A stretch of DNA of 64,000 nt from NCBI GenBank assembly GCA_018822665.1, contig JAHJJX010000029.1, forward strand, positions 1-64,000, in the 5' to 3' direction. The DNA is from a bacterium (lineage in GTDB: Bacteria; Campylobacterota; Campylobacteria; Campylobacterales; Sulfurimonadaceae). The notes beneath the pieces are model-generated. The model was not told the origin of the DNA. It did not search any database and was given only the letters and a program-made list of their open reading frames with translations. Position 1 is the stretch's first letter, and every line of letters begins with the position of its first letter. The translations under genes were made by a program, and so were the position numbers. Below are positions 53,644-64,000 of this stretch, in pieces.

Positions 53644-54405
53644 TTATAAATCGCTCACGCACCTAAAGAAGCTTTTGTTATTTGTTTTGCTTGTCGCAAC
53701 CGTGCCAATGCTGAAACCGACGACATAAGCTTCATTGTCGTTGAATGTATCATCGCTCCAATAATATTTTTTCTGCATATTTGAAAATATTTCCTGATTT
53801 ACAGATGGTTTTATATAGTTGTAGTTGACTATGGAATAGAGTTCATTGAGGGTTGGAAGTCTCCAAACTCTTGAATAGAGTGTTTTGTATTCGCAAACTT
53901 CTTGAGCTTCTTCATGAGGACGCTTGAGGTGACGATTGTCTTGTGTGAGAGGTTCCCACAAAATATCATTTTTTGCGTCTATGACACCTTGATCCGTAAT
54001 TTGAAGCTCTTGTTGATTTTGTGCAGTTTTTGGCAGATTTGTGCATATTGTATGGGCATTGATAAATTTCGGAGTAGGTGTAATATCTCCATCTTGGAGG
54101 TAAAAAGCAAAGGCAGGTATCTCTTTGTCCACTATAAAAGATTCGTCGCTACTTGTTTGCGTACTTGTTTCCCTTGCTTCAACAAGGTTTGTGATGGACC
54201 AGTAGCGTTTATCTTTTCCAAAGAGCTCTGTTTCTCCCCGCAGAGGAAAAAGTTCCCAAATTTCAGGAAGCCTCCACTCTTTTGCAAGATTTTTGCATTC
54301 ACTAACGGCGCTAAGATAGCTGTACTGTTTGTCTAATTCTCTGTAATTTTCATTTGCAAAAAGGCTCAAGAGCAAGAATGTGGACAATGTTAATATTTTA
54401 ATCAT
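53644..54405 (-). CDS. DUF1566-like exported protein
   Basis: Two WRLPxxxEL repeats (EWRLPEIWELFPL, VWRLPTLNELYSIV). Confidence 0.75.
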   Translation of the reverse strand: MIKILTLSTFLLLSLFANENYRELDKQYSYLSAVSECKNLAKEWRLPEIWELFPLRGETELFGKDKRYWSITNLVEARETSTQTSSDESFIVDKEIPAFAFYLQDGDITPTPKFINAHTICTNLPKTAQNQQELQITDQGVIDAKNDILWEPLTQDNRHLKRPHEEAQEVCEYKTLYSRVWRLPTLNELYSIVNYNYIKPSVNQEIFSNMQKKYYWSDDTFNDNEAYVVGFSIGTVATSKTNNKSFFRCVSDL

Positions 54406-54406
54406 C

Positions 54407-55129
54407 TTATGCCTTTGGAAGCCCGAATTTTTGGGTAATTAACTCACCGTCGTTATTGAAATAAAGATAATACAATATATCTTTTTTAATGCGGAGCCCT
54501 GCTAAATATCTTAGTGCCAAATTTGCTTGAAGCGAGGCGATGTGCATAACAATCGGTGCCGCAATTCCGGCGGGAGTTTTTGTAGTTATTTTAAAAACAT
54601 CGTTAAAAGAGGATTCATTGAAAAAACAAACCTGACCGTTAAAAGCCTCTACGCTTCCATAAACCCAGGGAAGTTTTTTACTTTTTGCATAGGTATTGAT
54701 ATCTCCGCGGCTTGGAAGATTATCGGTCGCATCTATAATCAAATCCACTGCTATATTCTTTTGTGTCCATGCATTGAAGTCACATTCATGCGCAATCGCT
54801 TTGACAAAAGGGCATCGGGCTTCTATGAGCTGCGCATTTAATACAGCTTTGTTTTTACCTTCATCTCCTGTCTTAAAAGCGATTTGGCGGTGAATATTAT
54901 GAAGGCTTACTTCATCAAAATCTATCATGTGAATTTCACCGATACCGCTCGCACCCAGAGCAAAGGCTAAAGAGCTTCCAAGACCTCCTGCGCCGATTAT
55001 AGCTATCTTTTTTGTTTGAAGAAGAGTTTGTGTTTCTTCTCCCCAAAGTTGCACCTGACGGTGAAAATATTTCATCATAATAAAGCCTTTATCAAAAAAA
55101 ATTAGTATATCATAAAAAAATATATTCAA
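54407..55129 (-). CDS. ThiF/MoeB/HesA family adenylyltransferase
   Basis: KYFHRQVQLWGEE, AIIGAGGLGSSLAFALGASGIG, DATDNLPSR; true start probably the internal MMKYFHRQ. Confidence 0.88.
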   Translation of the reverse strand: MNIFFYDILIFFDKGFIMMKYFHRQVQLWGEETQTLLQTKKIAIIGAGGLGSSLAFALGASGIGEIHMIDFDEVSLHNIHRQIAFKTGDEGKNKAVLNAQLIEARCPFVKAIAHECDFNAWTQKNIAVDLIIDATDNLPSRGDINTYAKSKKLPWVYGSVEAFNGQVCFFNESSFNDVFKITTKTPAGIAAPIVMHIASLQANLALRYLAGLRIKKDILYYLYFNNDGELITQKFGLPKA

Positions 55130-55145
55130 AAAGGGAGGTTTTGTT

Positions 55146-55937
55146 TTAAACTCTTTTATGAAGTATTTCTTTAAATCCCCATGTGCGGCGAGCTTGAATT
55201 ACTTCGCCGTGATTCATGTCTACTATCATAAGTTCCTCTTTATTTCCCAAATGCTCCAGCAACTCTCCATTTGGCGAGGCTAAAATAGAATCTCCGTAAA
55301 ATTGCCAGCTCAACTCTTCGTCTTTGTATTCACCAATTCTGTTTGCTCTTAAAATATAACAATTGTGCGTAAATGCACGAGAAAGTATCAGGTGTTTCCA
55401 TCTGTCGTAAGATTTAAATGTGGACACGCTTGGAAGTAAAACACAATCAATATTTTTATTTGATAATTGCATCCATAATTCATCAAAATGAAGTTCAAAG
55501 CCGCTCATAACAGCAAACTTAAATCCATCTACTTTAAAAATCAAGGGTGCTTGCAAGGCTTCTGCTTCGTTTGAAAAGAATTTTTCTTCATTCCAGTGCG
55601 GGTAATTTATAAGAAGCTGCTGTTGGTAATACGAGGTGGAATTTGGTGCGAATTTAGCTATGGTTTTGTACACTTTTTGTTTCTTGACAATGATAAGGGG
55701 AGCGACAATGGTTATAAAGTAAGTGGAAGATAAATCTTTGAGGACTTTGATTTGATGTTGAGCCTGCTCTTGTATCATGGAAACAGACAAACTTTCCAGC
55801 TCTTTAAAAAAAGGGTTTAAAATATACTCACCCAAGAGCAGTACTTTTACATTTTTTTTATGGGCAATTCTGACATAATTAAAAAGCTTCGTACTGCTCA
55901 TACCCTGAGCGCTAAGTTGTAAAACGGCAGCTCTCAT
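55146..55937 (-). CDS. carbon-nitrogen hydrolase family protein
   Basis: Nitrilase-like fold, LLLGEYILNPF (Glu), FAVMSGFELHFDE. Confidence 0.7.
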   Translation of the reverse strand: MRAAVLQLSAQGMSSTKLFNYVRIAHKKNVKVLLLGEYILNPFFKELESLSVSMIQEQAQHQIKVLKDLSSTYFITIVAPLIIVKKQKVYKTIAKFAPNSTSYYQQQLLINYPHWNEEKFFSNEAEALQAPLIFKVDGFKFAVMSGFELHFDELWMQLSNKNIDCVLLPSVSTFKSYDRWKHLILSRAFTHNCYILRANRIGEYKDEELSWQFYGDSILASPNGELLEHLGNKEELMIVDMNHGEVIQARRTWGFKEILHKRV

Positions 55938-56123
55938 CTATTTGCTTTTGATTTCATTTATCTTCATCTGCGCATCTTCTAACATTTTTTGGGCTTCGCT
56001 TAGCTCATTCATACCTTTTTCGTATGCTTTTACGCTCTCTTGGAGTGTGATTTCAGGATTCATAAGGGTTTCTAAAATCTTTTTAGCACCTTCGAGTTTT
56101 GTTTCAAAATTTTCTTTAGCCAT
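55938..56123 (-). CDS. xseB: exodeoxyribonuclease VII small subunit
   Basis: FETKLEGAKKILETLMNPEITLQESVKAYEKGMNEL. Confidence 0.92.
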   Translation of the reverse strand: MAKENFETKLEGAKKILETLMNPEITLQESVKAYEKGMNELSEAQKMLEDAQMKINEIKSK

Positions 56124-57222
56124 TTAAAGCATCCTTTATATAGTCTTCAAACTTCTCAATCTCAACCAAAAAAGCGTCATGACCATAATCACTCTTTATC
56201 TCTAAATAGTGATTATTTTTGTTTTTTAGATTTGTAAGAACATCATCTATCTCTTTCATCTCAAAACTTTTAAAAAGCAAATCATTACTAAAGCTAATCA
56301 GGTGCAGTTCTGCTTGCACTTTGCTCATTGCTTCTTCGAGCGAATCGAATCCTCTGGATAAATCAAAAATATTTATAGCTTTTGTAATGTAGAGATAAGA
56401 TAAGGGGTCAAACCATTTTGTGAAATTATAGCCGTTATATTCTAAGTACGATTCCACTTGAAATTTTCCAAAAAGCTCATATAGCCCATCATCTCTTTTG
56501 TATTCCCTGCCGAATTTTCTAGCCATGGATTCATGCGACAAAAAGCTGATATGCCCGGCCATTCTTCCAATGGCCATGCCTGATAAGCCTTGTTCTTTAA
56601 TGATTTCAGGGTCATAATAACCTTGCTTAAAATCAGGGTCTTTGAGTATAGCTTCTTGGGCTACCTTGTTAAAGGCAATGGCCCAAGGCTGTGTGGCATG
56701 CGTTGTGGCCATTGCTATAATTTTATTGGAAAAATTAGGGTAATGCACAGCAAATTGAAGTGCTTGCATCCCACCCATAGAACCGCCTATAATTGCGTGT
56801 ACTCTGTGAATGTCCAGCTTATCGCAGAGTATCCGTTGTGCTTTTATCATATCTTTTATAGTTACAACGGGGAATTTATAACGGTAGGGTTCATGATGCG
56901 GATGCATAGAGCTCATGGGTCCGGTTGAACCAAAACAGCTTCCTATAACATTCGTGCAAATGACAAAAAAAGTATCGGTATCTACCGCTTTTCCCGGACC
57001 TATAAGTCCGTCCCACCAGCCAGGTTTATTCTCATTTTCATAAAATCCCGCACAATGGTGAGAACCTGTAAGGGCATGACAAATCATAACAACATTGCTT
57101 TTGTCATCATTGAGAGTTCCGTATGTTTCATAAATAATATCATAGGGCTCTAAAATACGACCACTCTCCAAATAAAGCGGATTGGTGAAATGCTCAGTAT
57201 GTGTTTGCAGATTTAGTGGCAA
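56116..57222 (-). CDS. metX: homoserine O-acetyltransferase
   Basis: ICHALTGSHH, IGGSMGGMQALQFAV, DYGHDAFL. Confidence 0.95.
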   Translation of the reverse strand: MPLNLQTHTEHFTNPLYLESGRILEPYDIIYETYGTLNDDKSNVVMICHALTGSHHCAGFYENENKPGWWDGLIGPGKAVDTDTFFVICTNVIGSCFGSTGPMSSMHPHHEPYRYKFPVVTIKDMIKAQRILCDKLDIHRVHAIIGGSMGGMQALQFAVHYPNFSNKIIAMATTHATQPWAIAFNKVAQEAILKDPDFKQGYYDPEIIKEQGLSGMAIGRMAGHISFLSHESMARKFGREYKRDDGLYELFGKFQVESYLEYNGYNFTKWFDPLSYLYITKAINIFDLSRGFDSLEEAMSKVQAELHLISFSNDLLFKSFEMKEIDDVLTNLKNKNNHYLEIKSDYGHDAFLVEIEKFEDYIKDALNG

Positions 57223-57441
57223 CTTTGCGACTCTCCAGTGAAATAATTTTGTTATTTTAGCGAAAATGACTTAATACTAATGAAATCATGTTTAAACTCT
57301 TTAGTAAATTGTTGCGTTTTTAAAGATGTGTATTAAAATTTCAGATATTTTATAAGAAGTGTTTTTATAGACTTCACCGATTGTTAAGCAAAGTAAGTTG
57401 CTTTTTCATCGGTTCACTCATGAAGCTAAGAAGCTCTTTGT

Positions 57442-58707
57442 TTAAGCCTCGAGAGCCTGTTTCATATCCGCTATCAAATCTTTGATAGATTCTAATCCGC
57501 AAGAGATTCTGATAAGTCCTGATGGAACTCCACATGCCAAGAGTTCTGCTTCATTTAATTGCTGATGCGTTGTAGAAGCAGGGTGTGTGATGATAGATTT
57601 TGAGTCACCGATATTTACGACTAAAGAGTAAAGCTTTGTTGCATTTACGATTTTAGTTGCTTCTTCCAAACTTGCAACTTCAAAACTTAGAAGTCCTGAA
57701 CAAGCTCCATCTTCAAAATACTTTTGAGCATTTGCATAGTTTGAGTTGCTTTTAAGTCCTGGATAGTTTACTTTTTTAACTTTTGGATGCGACTCTAAAA
57801 ACTCGGCAAGTGCAAGAGCATTTTTGGAGTGTTCTCTCATTCTCAGTGAAAGCGTCTCCATCCCTTGTATAAAGAGCCATGCGTTAAACGGAGAGACAAC
57901 AGCACCCAAATCGCGAAGAAGTGAAAGGCGGGCGCGAAGTGTAAATGCCGGAAGTGGCACATCTACATAGACTAAACCGTGGTAAGAGTGGTCGGGCTCG
58001 TTGAAGTGAGCATAACGAGGATTACCTTTTAATTTTTCTAAAAGACCTTTTCTCTCTACTAAAATACCGCCGATAGCAAGACCTTGACCGGTCGTATATT
58101 TCGATGCACTGTGAACAGTGATATCTGCTCCATGCTCAAATGGGCGACATAAAACAGGAGTCGCAACCGTGTTATCCACAACTGTTAATATTCCATATTT
58201 ATTTGCTATTTTTGTAATAGCTTCTATGTCTGCTACGTCAATACTTGGATTTGTTAAAGATTCAAAAAATATTACCTTTGTTTTCTCATCCATTAATGCT
58301 TCAATCTGCTCAGGTTTATGTACATCGAAAAATCTCGCTTCGATTCCAAATCTTTTGAAGGTATGGGCATTCAGGGTTAAGCTTCCACCGTAGAGTTGTT
58401 TGGCACATACGATGTTGTCTCCGCATTCGGCAGCATTGGCTATAGCATAAAAAATAGCGCTCATTCCGCTTGAAGTAGCAAGGGCTGCTTCTCCGCCTTC
58501 AAGCTCGGTAAAACGTTTTTCAAAGACATCTGTCGTCGGATTATTGAGGCGAGTGTAGATATTCCCAAGTTCTTTTAATGCAAAAAGATTTGCAGCGTGT
58601 TCAACATCACGAAATTCATAAGCCGTTGTCATATAAATAGGAACTGCCATAGTCCCCTGAGAATCTTTTTCATAGCCTGCGTGTAGTGCTTTTGTCTGTA
58701 AATCCAT
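57442..58707 (-). CDS. metY: O-acetylhomoserine aminocarboxypropyltransferase/cysteine synthase
   Basis: YTRLNNPTTDVFEKR, SASKYTTGQG PLP motif. Confidence 0.94.
   Translation of the reverse strand: MDLQTKALHAGYEKDSQGTMAVPIYMTTAYEFRDVEHAANLFALKELGNIYTRLNNPTTDVFEKRFTELEGGEAALATSSGMSAIFYAIANAAECGDNIVCAKQLYGGSLTLNAHTFKRFGIEARFFDVHKPEQIEALMDEKTKVIFFESLTNPSIDVADIEAITKIANKYGILTVVDNTVATPVLCRPFEHGADITVHSASKYTTGQGLAIGGILVERKGLLEKLKGNPRYAHFNEPDHSYHGLVYVDVPLPAFTLRARLSLLRDLGAVVSPFNAWLFIQGMETLSLRMREHSKNALALAEFLESHPKVKKVNYPGLKSNSNYANAQKYFEDGACSGLLSFEVASLEEATKIVNATKLYSLVVNIGDSKSIITHPASTTHQQLNEAELLACGVPSGLIRISCGLESIKDLIADMKQALEA
57528..57538 (-). repeat. GGCATGTGGAA motif copy (1 mismatch), inside metY
   Basis: cTCCACATGCC on + strand. 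Confidence 0.8.
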
Positions 58708-58855
58708 AGTATCCCCTAGCTCTTAACATATAAATTATTTTGATAATTTTAGCGAAAACGAATTAATGTAAAGTTATTGCAAATCAATTTGTAAATATGA
58801 ATTTGATGAATAACTTTATTATGTCGATATATGTACATTAAATAAAGGATTAACA

Positions 58856-59869
58856 ATGAAGATAAATCAATCTGAAGTTTCCTTTCTCTCTTCGCACGAA
58901 AAACATCATGAGATTGAAGAAAGGGAGAGTATAAATATCTGGAACTCGGAGGAAGATGCTCCTGAGCGCTTGCAAAGAGGCGATAGGCTTGAGCTATCGA
59001 AAGGCTTCAATGCGGCGCTCTATGAGAAGAAGGCGGATTCTCTTCAAGGAGAGTCTTCGGACATGCCCTTAGATTCTAAAATGATGAGTATCATACGTGC
59101 GCTTGAAGCGTTGATGGGAAAAAAAATAAATATCTCTTTTTACCGTGAGGCAGAGGCCTCGGGGAATGAATCAGCAGATAAAATCAGTGAAGTGGAACGT
59201 CTGGGATGGGGGATGGAATATAGCTACAGTCGTACAGAGACGCGTCAAGAAACATTAAACTTTTCAGCAACAGGGAGTGTAGACACCGAAGATGGCAGGA
59301 AGATAGATTTTAAATTGGCTCTTAGTATGCAAAAAAGTTCGGTCGCGCACGAGAGTATTTTCATGAAGGCCGGAGATGCTCTGATTGACCCGCTTGTACT
59401 TAATTTTGAAGGCAACAGTGTGAGCATGAGCAATATTAGGCACACCTTTGATTTAAACCTTGATGGGAAAAATGATGAATTTTCATTTGTAGGTAAAGGC
59501 AGCGGATTTTTAGCTCTAGACAAAAATGGGGATGGAAAAGTAAATGATGGAAGAGAACTGTTTGGACCGACACTTGGAAATGGTTTTGAAGAACTCTTAT
59601 CTTACGATTTAGACAACAATAGCTGGATTGATGAAAATGATGCAGTTTTTGAAAAACTTCGCATTTGGACAAAAGACGAAGAGGGCAAAGAACAGCTGTT
59701 TAGTCTCAAAGAAAAAGGTATCGGCGCGCTTTATCTTGAAAAAATTTCAACTCCGTTTGATCTTGAAAACTCTAGTAATACATTGCTGGCGAAAATGCGT
59801 GAGAGTTCTATTTATCTTAGTGAAAATGGCAGAGTCGGAACATTGCAGGAGATAGATTTAAAAATTTAA
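58856..59869 (+). CDS. hypothetical protein with EF-hand-like/dockerin-like Ca-binding loops
   Basis: DLNLDGKNDEF, LDKNGDGKVNDGRELFGPTLGNGFEEL, DLDNNSWIDENDAVF. Confidence 0.75.
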   Translation: MKINQSEVSFLSSHEKHHEIEERESINIWNSEEDAPERLQRGDRLELSKGFNAALYEKKADSLQGESSDMPLDSKMMSIIRALEALMGKKINISFYREAEASGNESADKISEVERLGWGMEYSYSRTETRQETLNFSATGSVDTEDGRKIDFKLALSMQKSSVAHESIFMKAGDALIDPLVLNFEGNSVSMSNIRHTFDLNLDGKNDEFSFVGKGSGFLALDKNGDGKVNDGRELFGPTLGNGFEELLSYDLDNNSWIDENDAVFEKLRIWTKDEEGKEQLFSLKEKGIGALYLEKISTPFDLENSSNTLLAKMRESSIYLSENGRVGTLQEIDLKI

Positions 59870-59896
59870 CAGAGATGGTTTTATGATGTGGCTCTT

Positions 59897-59907
59897 GGCA
59901 TGTGGAA
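59897..59907 (+). repeat. GGCATGTGGAA motif copy (exact), in the short gap between convergent genes
   Basis: Exact 11-mer. Confidence 0.95.
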
Positions 59908-59909
59908 GT

Positions 59910-60401
59910 TTAAATTGCTTCATCATAAATAACGACAGTTCCGGCAAGTAGGTCGTGAAGTCCTCTTTTGTCTTTCCTCCATGCTACCATGATAAAACCG
60001 ATTAAAAAAAGCAGGGTGGAGACGATATAGCCGAGCGAACGGGTTATTGCTTGTTTGTTGTTGATGTCTTGAAATGTTTGAGAATCAACTATCTTGATAT
60101 TTACAAGTTTTTTTCCTGGAGTGGCTCCCCGCCACCTTTTCCAAAAAATCATAGTGACTATTAAAACTGTAATTTCAAAAAGAAGTTCCCACTGAAGTGA
60201 GGTTTGCGGTTGCGTTGCGAGTGCTTTTTGGGCATTTCCGCTTAGGGCATAGGCCATATTTTGCTGGTACTGCGAAAAGTCAAACCAGTTTCCGTCACTT
60301 AAAAAATAAATAACTACTGCCACAGGCAGAGCTAAAAATAAAGTATCGAAGAATGAAGCAGTAAAGCGAATCCAAAAACCTGCATATCTTACTTCATTCA
60401 T
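59910..60401 (-). CDS. RDD family membrane protein
   Basis: YAGFWIRFTASFFDTLFL and WRGATPGKKLVNIKIVD. Confidence 0.9.
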   Translation of the reverse strand: MNEVRYAGFWIRFTASFFDTLFLALPVAVVIYFLSDGNWFDFSQYQQNMAYALSGNAQKALATQPQTSLQWELLFEITVLIVTMIFWKRWRGATPGKKLVNIKIVDSQTFQDINNKQAITRSLGYIVSTLLFLIGFIMVAWRKDKRGLHDLLAGTVVIYDEAI

Positions 60402-60419
60402 AGGAACTATTTTTCTCGA

Positions 60420-61883
<1,464 letters not shown>

Positions 61884-61964
61884 TCAAAGCTATAATATAG
61901 GTATATTAAAATTTTTGGATTATAGCTTTTTTGTAGTTAAAAAGAGGTAAAGCGACTTTAAGAA

Positions 61965-62534
61965 CTATTTTTTGTCAAAGTGATATATCGAACTAATCTT
62001 CTTTGGTTTTTTATCTTTAAAGCTTAAGTAAGAGCTTTTTAAGTGTTTTGCGTTGTTGGAGAGTTCATGTATAATTTGGTGCACATGGTCTTCATCTGAG
62101 AGACAAAGCTCTGTGCTCATGTCACAATCAAAAATAATTCTATTTTTTGTGCTTTTTTCTAGGTTTGCTATAAATTCTGGCTGATTTTGCTTGACACAAT
62201 AATGGGTAGCTTTTATTTGCTTGCACGCCATATCTTTACAATGGTACATTGTAACCATCTGCTTGGAGGTATTTGGCAAAAGGTCTTCTTGGATTGTACT
62301 GTTAGCACCGATGGACTTAAAGGCTATTCCTGTTGCATTCGTGCCGACGATTGGCATGACTGCCTCGTGTTTGTAGGAGTCTGTGCCTGTTTGTTTCTCG
62401 GCGGGTGATAATGTCCACTCACCGTTGAGCGATTCCATCCAGTCGTACACGTCAAAGGCATCTGCTTCTTGGGCGGCACCTGATGTCGTGAGAAAAATCG
62501 TTAATAAAACACTCGAGATATATTTTTTAAACAT
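61965..62534 (-). CDS. hypothetical exported protein
   Basis: 189 aa with signal peptide, ending upstream of guaB. Confidence 0.55.
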   Translation of the reverse strand: MFKKYISSVLLTIFLTTSGAAQEADAFDVYDWMESLNGEWTLSPAEKQTGTDSYKHEAVMPIVGTNATGIAFKSIGANSTIQEDLLPNTSKQMVTMYHCKDMACKQIKATHYCVKQNQPEFIANLEKSTKNRIIFDCDMSTELCLSDEDHVHQIIHELSNNAKHLKSSYLSFKDKKPKKISSIYHFDKK

Positions 62535-62630
62535 TTTGGTCCCTTGAAAATAATTGCATTACTATATCAAGACTTTATAAGAGAATTTGTTTATGTTGAG
62601 GTTGCAATAAGCTTGATAGTTTTAAAAAAA

Positions 62631-62706
62631 TGGTGGAGCATAGCGGGATCGAACCGCTTACCTCTTCACTGCCAGCGAAGCGCTCTCCCAGATGAGCTAA
62701 TGCCCC
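62631..62706 (-). tRNA. tRNA-Ala, anticodon GGC, CCA encoded
   Basis: Reverse complement GGGGCATTAGCTCATCTGGGAGAGCGCTTCGCTGGCAGTGAAGAGGTAAGCGGTTCGATCCCGCTATGCTCCACCA folds as a cloverleaf. Confidence 0.95.
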
Positions 62707-62960
62707 AAGTTAATGGTTTGCAATTCTACTGTGTTATTTTTTTAAATAAGCTTTAACGTGCTTAAATATTTGAAATATAATCTGTCAGTATTTTTTTGAT
62801 GTAAGTGGATTGAAAAAAAGTTTCATCCATCTTAGGTGAGAATTTTTAAGGATATAAAGGGTTTGTATTGCAACTTTTTTTTCATATAAACGAATAATAA
62901 TATTTAGAAATGCTCTAGATTAAGTTTTATTATTATAGAATTTTTCAAAAATGATTTTAT

Positions 62961-63232
62961 ATGAAATATTATGAATTAATGTGCAGTATATATATTAAGG
63001 CGGACATAGCTTTAGAAATGTGTTTTGAGATTATTTCAAAATATATTAGTTTTAGCATGGTAAAAGGAAAACTTGAAGAGATTCATAACAAGGATGGATT
63101 TAAATATTATGTTTTTGGTAGATTTATGCCACTAGAAAAAAACAAGATTTATAAAAAAGATTCCACTTACAGCTTTAGTATCCGCTCACCCGATGAAGCC
63201 CTTATCGCCTCTCTCTCACAACTTGAACCGAC
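62961..63232 (+). pseudogene. N-terminal fragment of a Cas6-like CRISPR endoribonuclease (truncated)
   Basis: YYVFGRFMPLEKNKIYKKDSTYSFSIRSPDEALIASLSQL resembles the Cas6 N-terminal domain as I recall it; similarity breaks off at the inverted repeat. No database check possible here. Confidence 0.5.
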
Positions 63233-63406
63233 ACATATGATGTATTTAAATTTTGCTGATGCAGTGTTTGTAGGAACTGCTTTAGCAAAATTTAAATACA
63301 TCATATGTACTGCTTGTAATCTCTCTTTTACAACAAGATTTGTTTCATTTTTTAGTGCTATATTTATATCTTCTTTTTCTTCACTAAAGATGTAGACTAT
63401 GAACAT
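63167..63406 (-). pseudogene. Possible N-terminal HTH fragment of an IS630-like transposase
   Basis: ALKNETNLVVKERLQAVHMMYLNFAKAV resembles the N-terminal HTH of such transposases; ORF runs on into antisense of the cas6-like fragment. Confidence 0.4.
63233..63308. repeat. 33-bp inverted repeat with 10-nt loop
   Basis: ACATATGATGTATTTAAATTTTGCTGATGCAGT (63233-63265) versus its inverse at 63276-63308, two mismatches. Confidence 0.92.
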
Positions 63407-63613
63407 ATTATCCCAACTTTTTAGCTACCTTCTAGCAATTACCGATCTCTTAGTTTGTTTTTTGATGGGTGTATCTACAATCCTTAAGTCTAAAGATGAG
63501 TCATTAAATAACTGATAATATCTTATTTTTGAAAGCTTTTTTGGGCGAGGGCAAGCTATTGCTTTGGGAGAAGAAATTATGCTTGCTTGTTTATTTATAT
63601 GTAAGCTATGTCA

Positions 63614-64000
63614 TTAGTTGGCGTAGTTTATCTCTTTTTCCAAACCGAGTGCGCCATCAAAAAGCGTTTGTTCATCGTAAGCTTTTGCAATGAGCTGAAG
63701 TCCGACAGGCATGCCGTCTGCATTTTTATTTATCGGAAGGGAAAGGGCAGGGAGACCTGCAAGATTTACGCTGATGGTGTAGATGTCGCTCAGGTACATC
63801 TCCATCGGGTTTGAAAACTCTCCAAATTTGTTTGCAACACTTGGTGCTACAGGTGAGAGAATTAAATCTACATCATTGAATATTTTTGCATACTCATCTT
63901 TGATGAGGTGACGGACTTTTTGTGCTTTTACATAGTAGGCATCATAGTATCCGCTCGAAAGTACAAAGTTTCCAAGTAAAATACGGCGTTTGACTTCATT
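63614..64000 (-). CDS. gatA: Asp-tRNA(Asn)/Glu-tRNA(Gln) amidotransferase subunit A, C-terminal part (continues beyond window)
   Basis: [47 protein letters not shown] and upstream in-frame [17 protein letters not shown]. Confidence 0.93.
   Translation of the reverse strand, partial: NEVKRRILLGNFVLSSGYYDAYYVKAQKVRHLIKDEYAKIFNDVDLILSPVAPSVANKFGEFSNPMEMYLSDIYTISVNLAGLPALSLPINKNADGMPVGLQLIAKAYDEQTLFDGALGLEKEINYAN

Noticed and set aside
63608-63814. 68-aa plus-strand ORF at the right end
   Set aside because: Antisense to the gatA C-terminus.
62961-64000. CRISPR array next to the cas6-like fragment
   Set aside because: No direct repeats with regular spacers are visible; only one inverted repeat.

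Overview
The window is 64 kb of AT-rich chromosome from a Campylobacterota (epsilonproteobacterial) genome, probably Sulfurimonas-like. That placement is inferred from gene content and is not proven. It opens on the 3' part of a 5S rRNA gene and continues through mostly single-copy housekeeping genes: ung, pyrH, rpoZ, spoT/relA, tyrS, flhA, rpsO, kdsB, trpC, flgH, valS, a UvrD-type helicase, mutS2, murC, metX, metY and guaB. A tRNA-Ala and the 3' part of gatA lie at the right end. Accessory content includes a NIT-PAS-GGDEF-EAL protein, an NMT1-type solute-binding histidine kinase, tandem CxxCH outer-membrane porin-like proteins, and a degraded locus next to tRNA-Ala (cas6-like fragment plus transposase-like fragment with a 33-bp inverted repeat).

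The most striking signal is not a gene. The 11-mer GGCATGTGGAA (reverse complement TTCCACATGCC) occurs 17 times exactly by manual scan, plus at least 4 one-mismatch copies. It appears on both strands, inside unrelated genes in several reading frames, at two start codons, and in intergenic gaps. One intergenic site is a head-to-head pair forming a hairpin between convergent genes. Chance expectation for an 11-mer here is about 0.03 copies with uniform base composition. The pattern resembles the DNA uptake sequences of Neisseriaceae and Pasteurellaceae, and I know of no description of such a sequence for this lineage.
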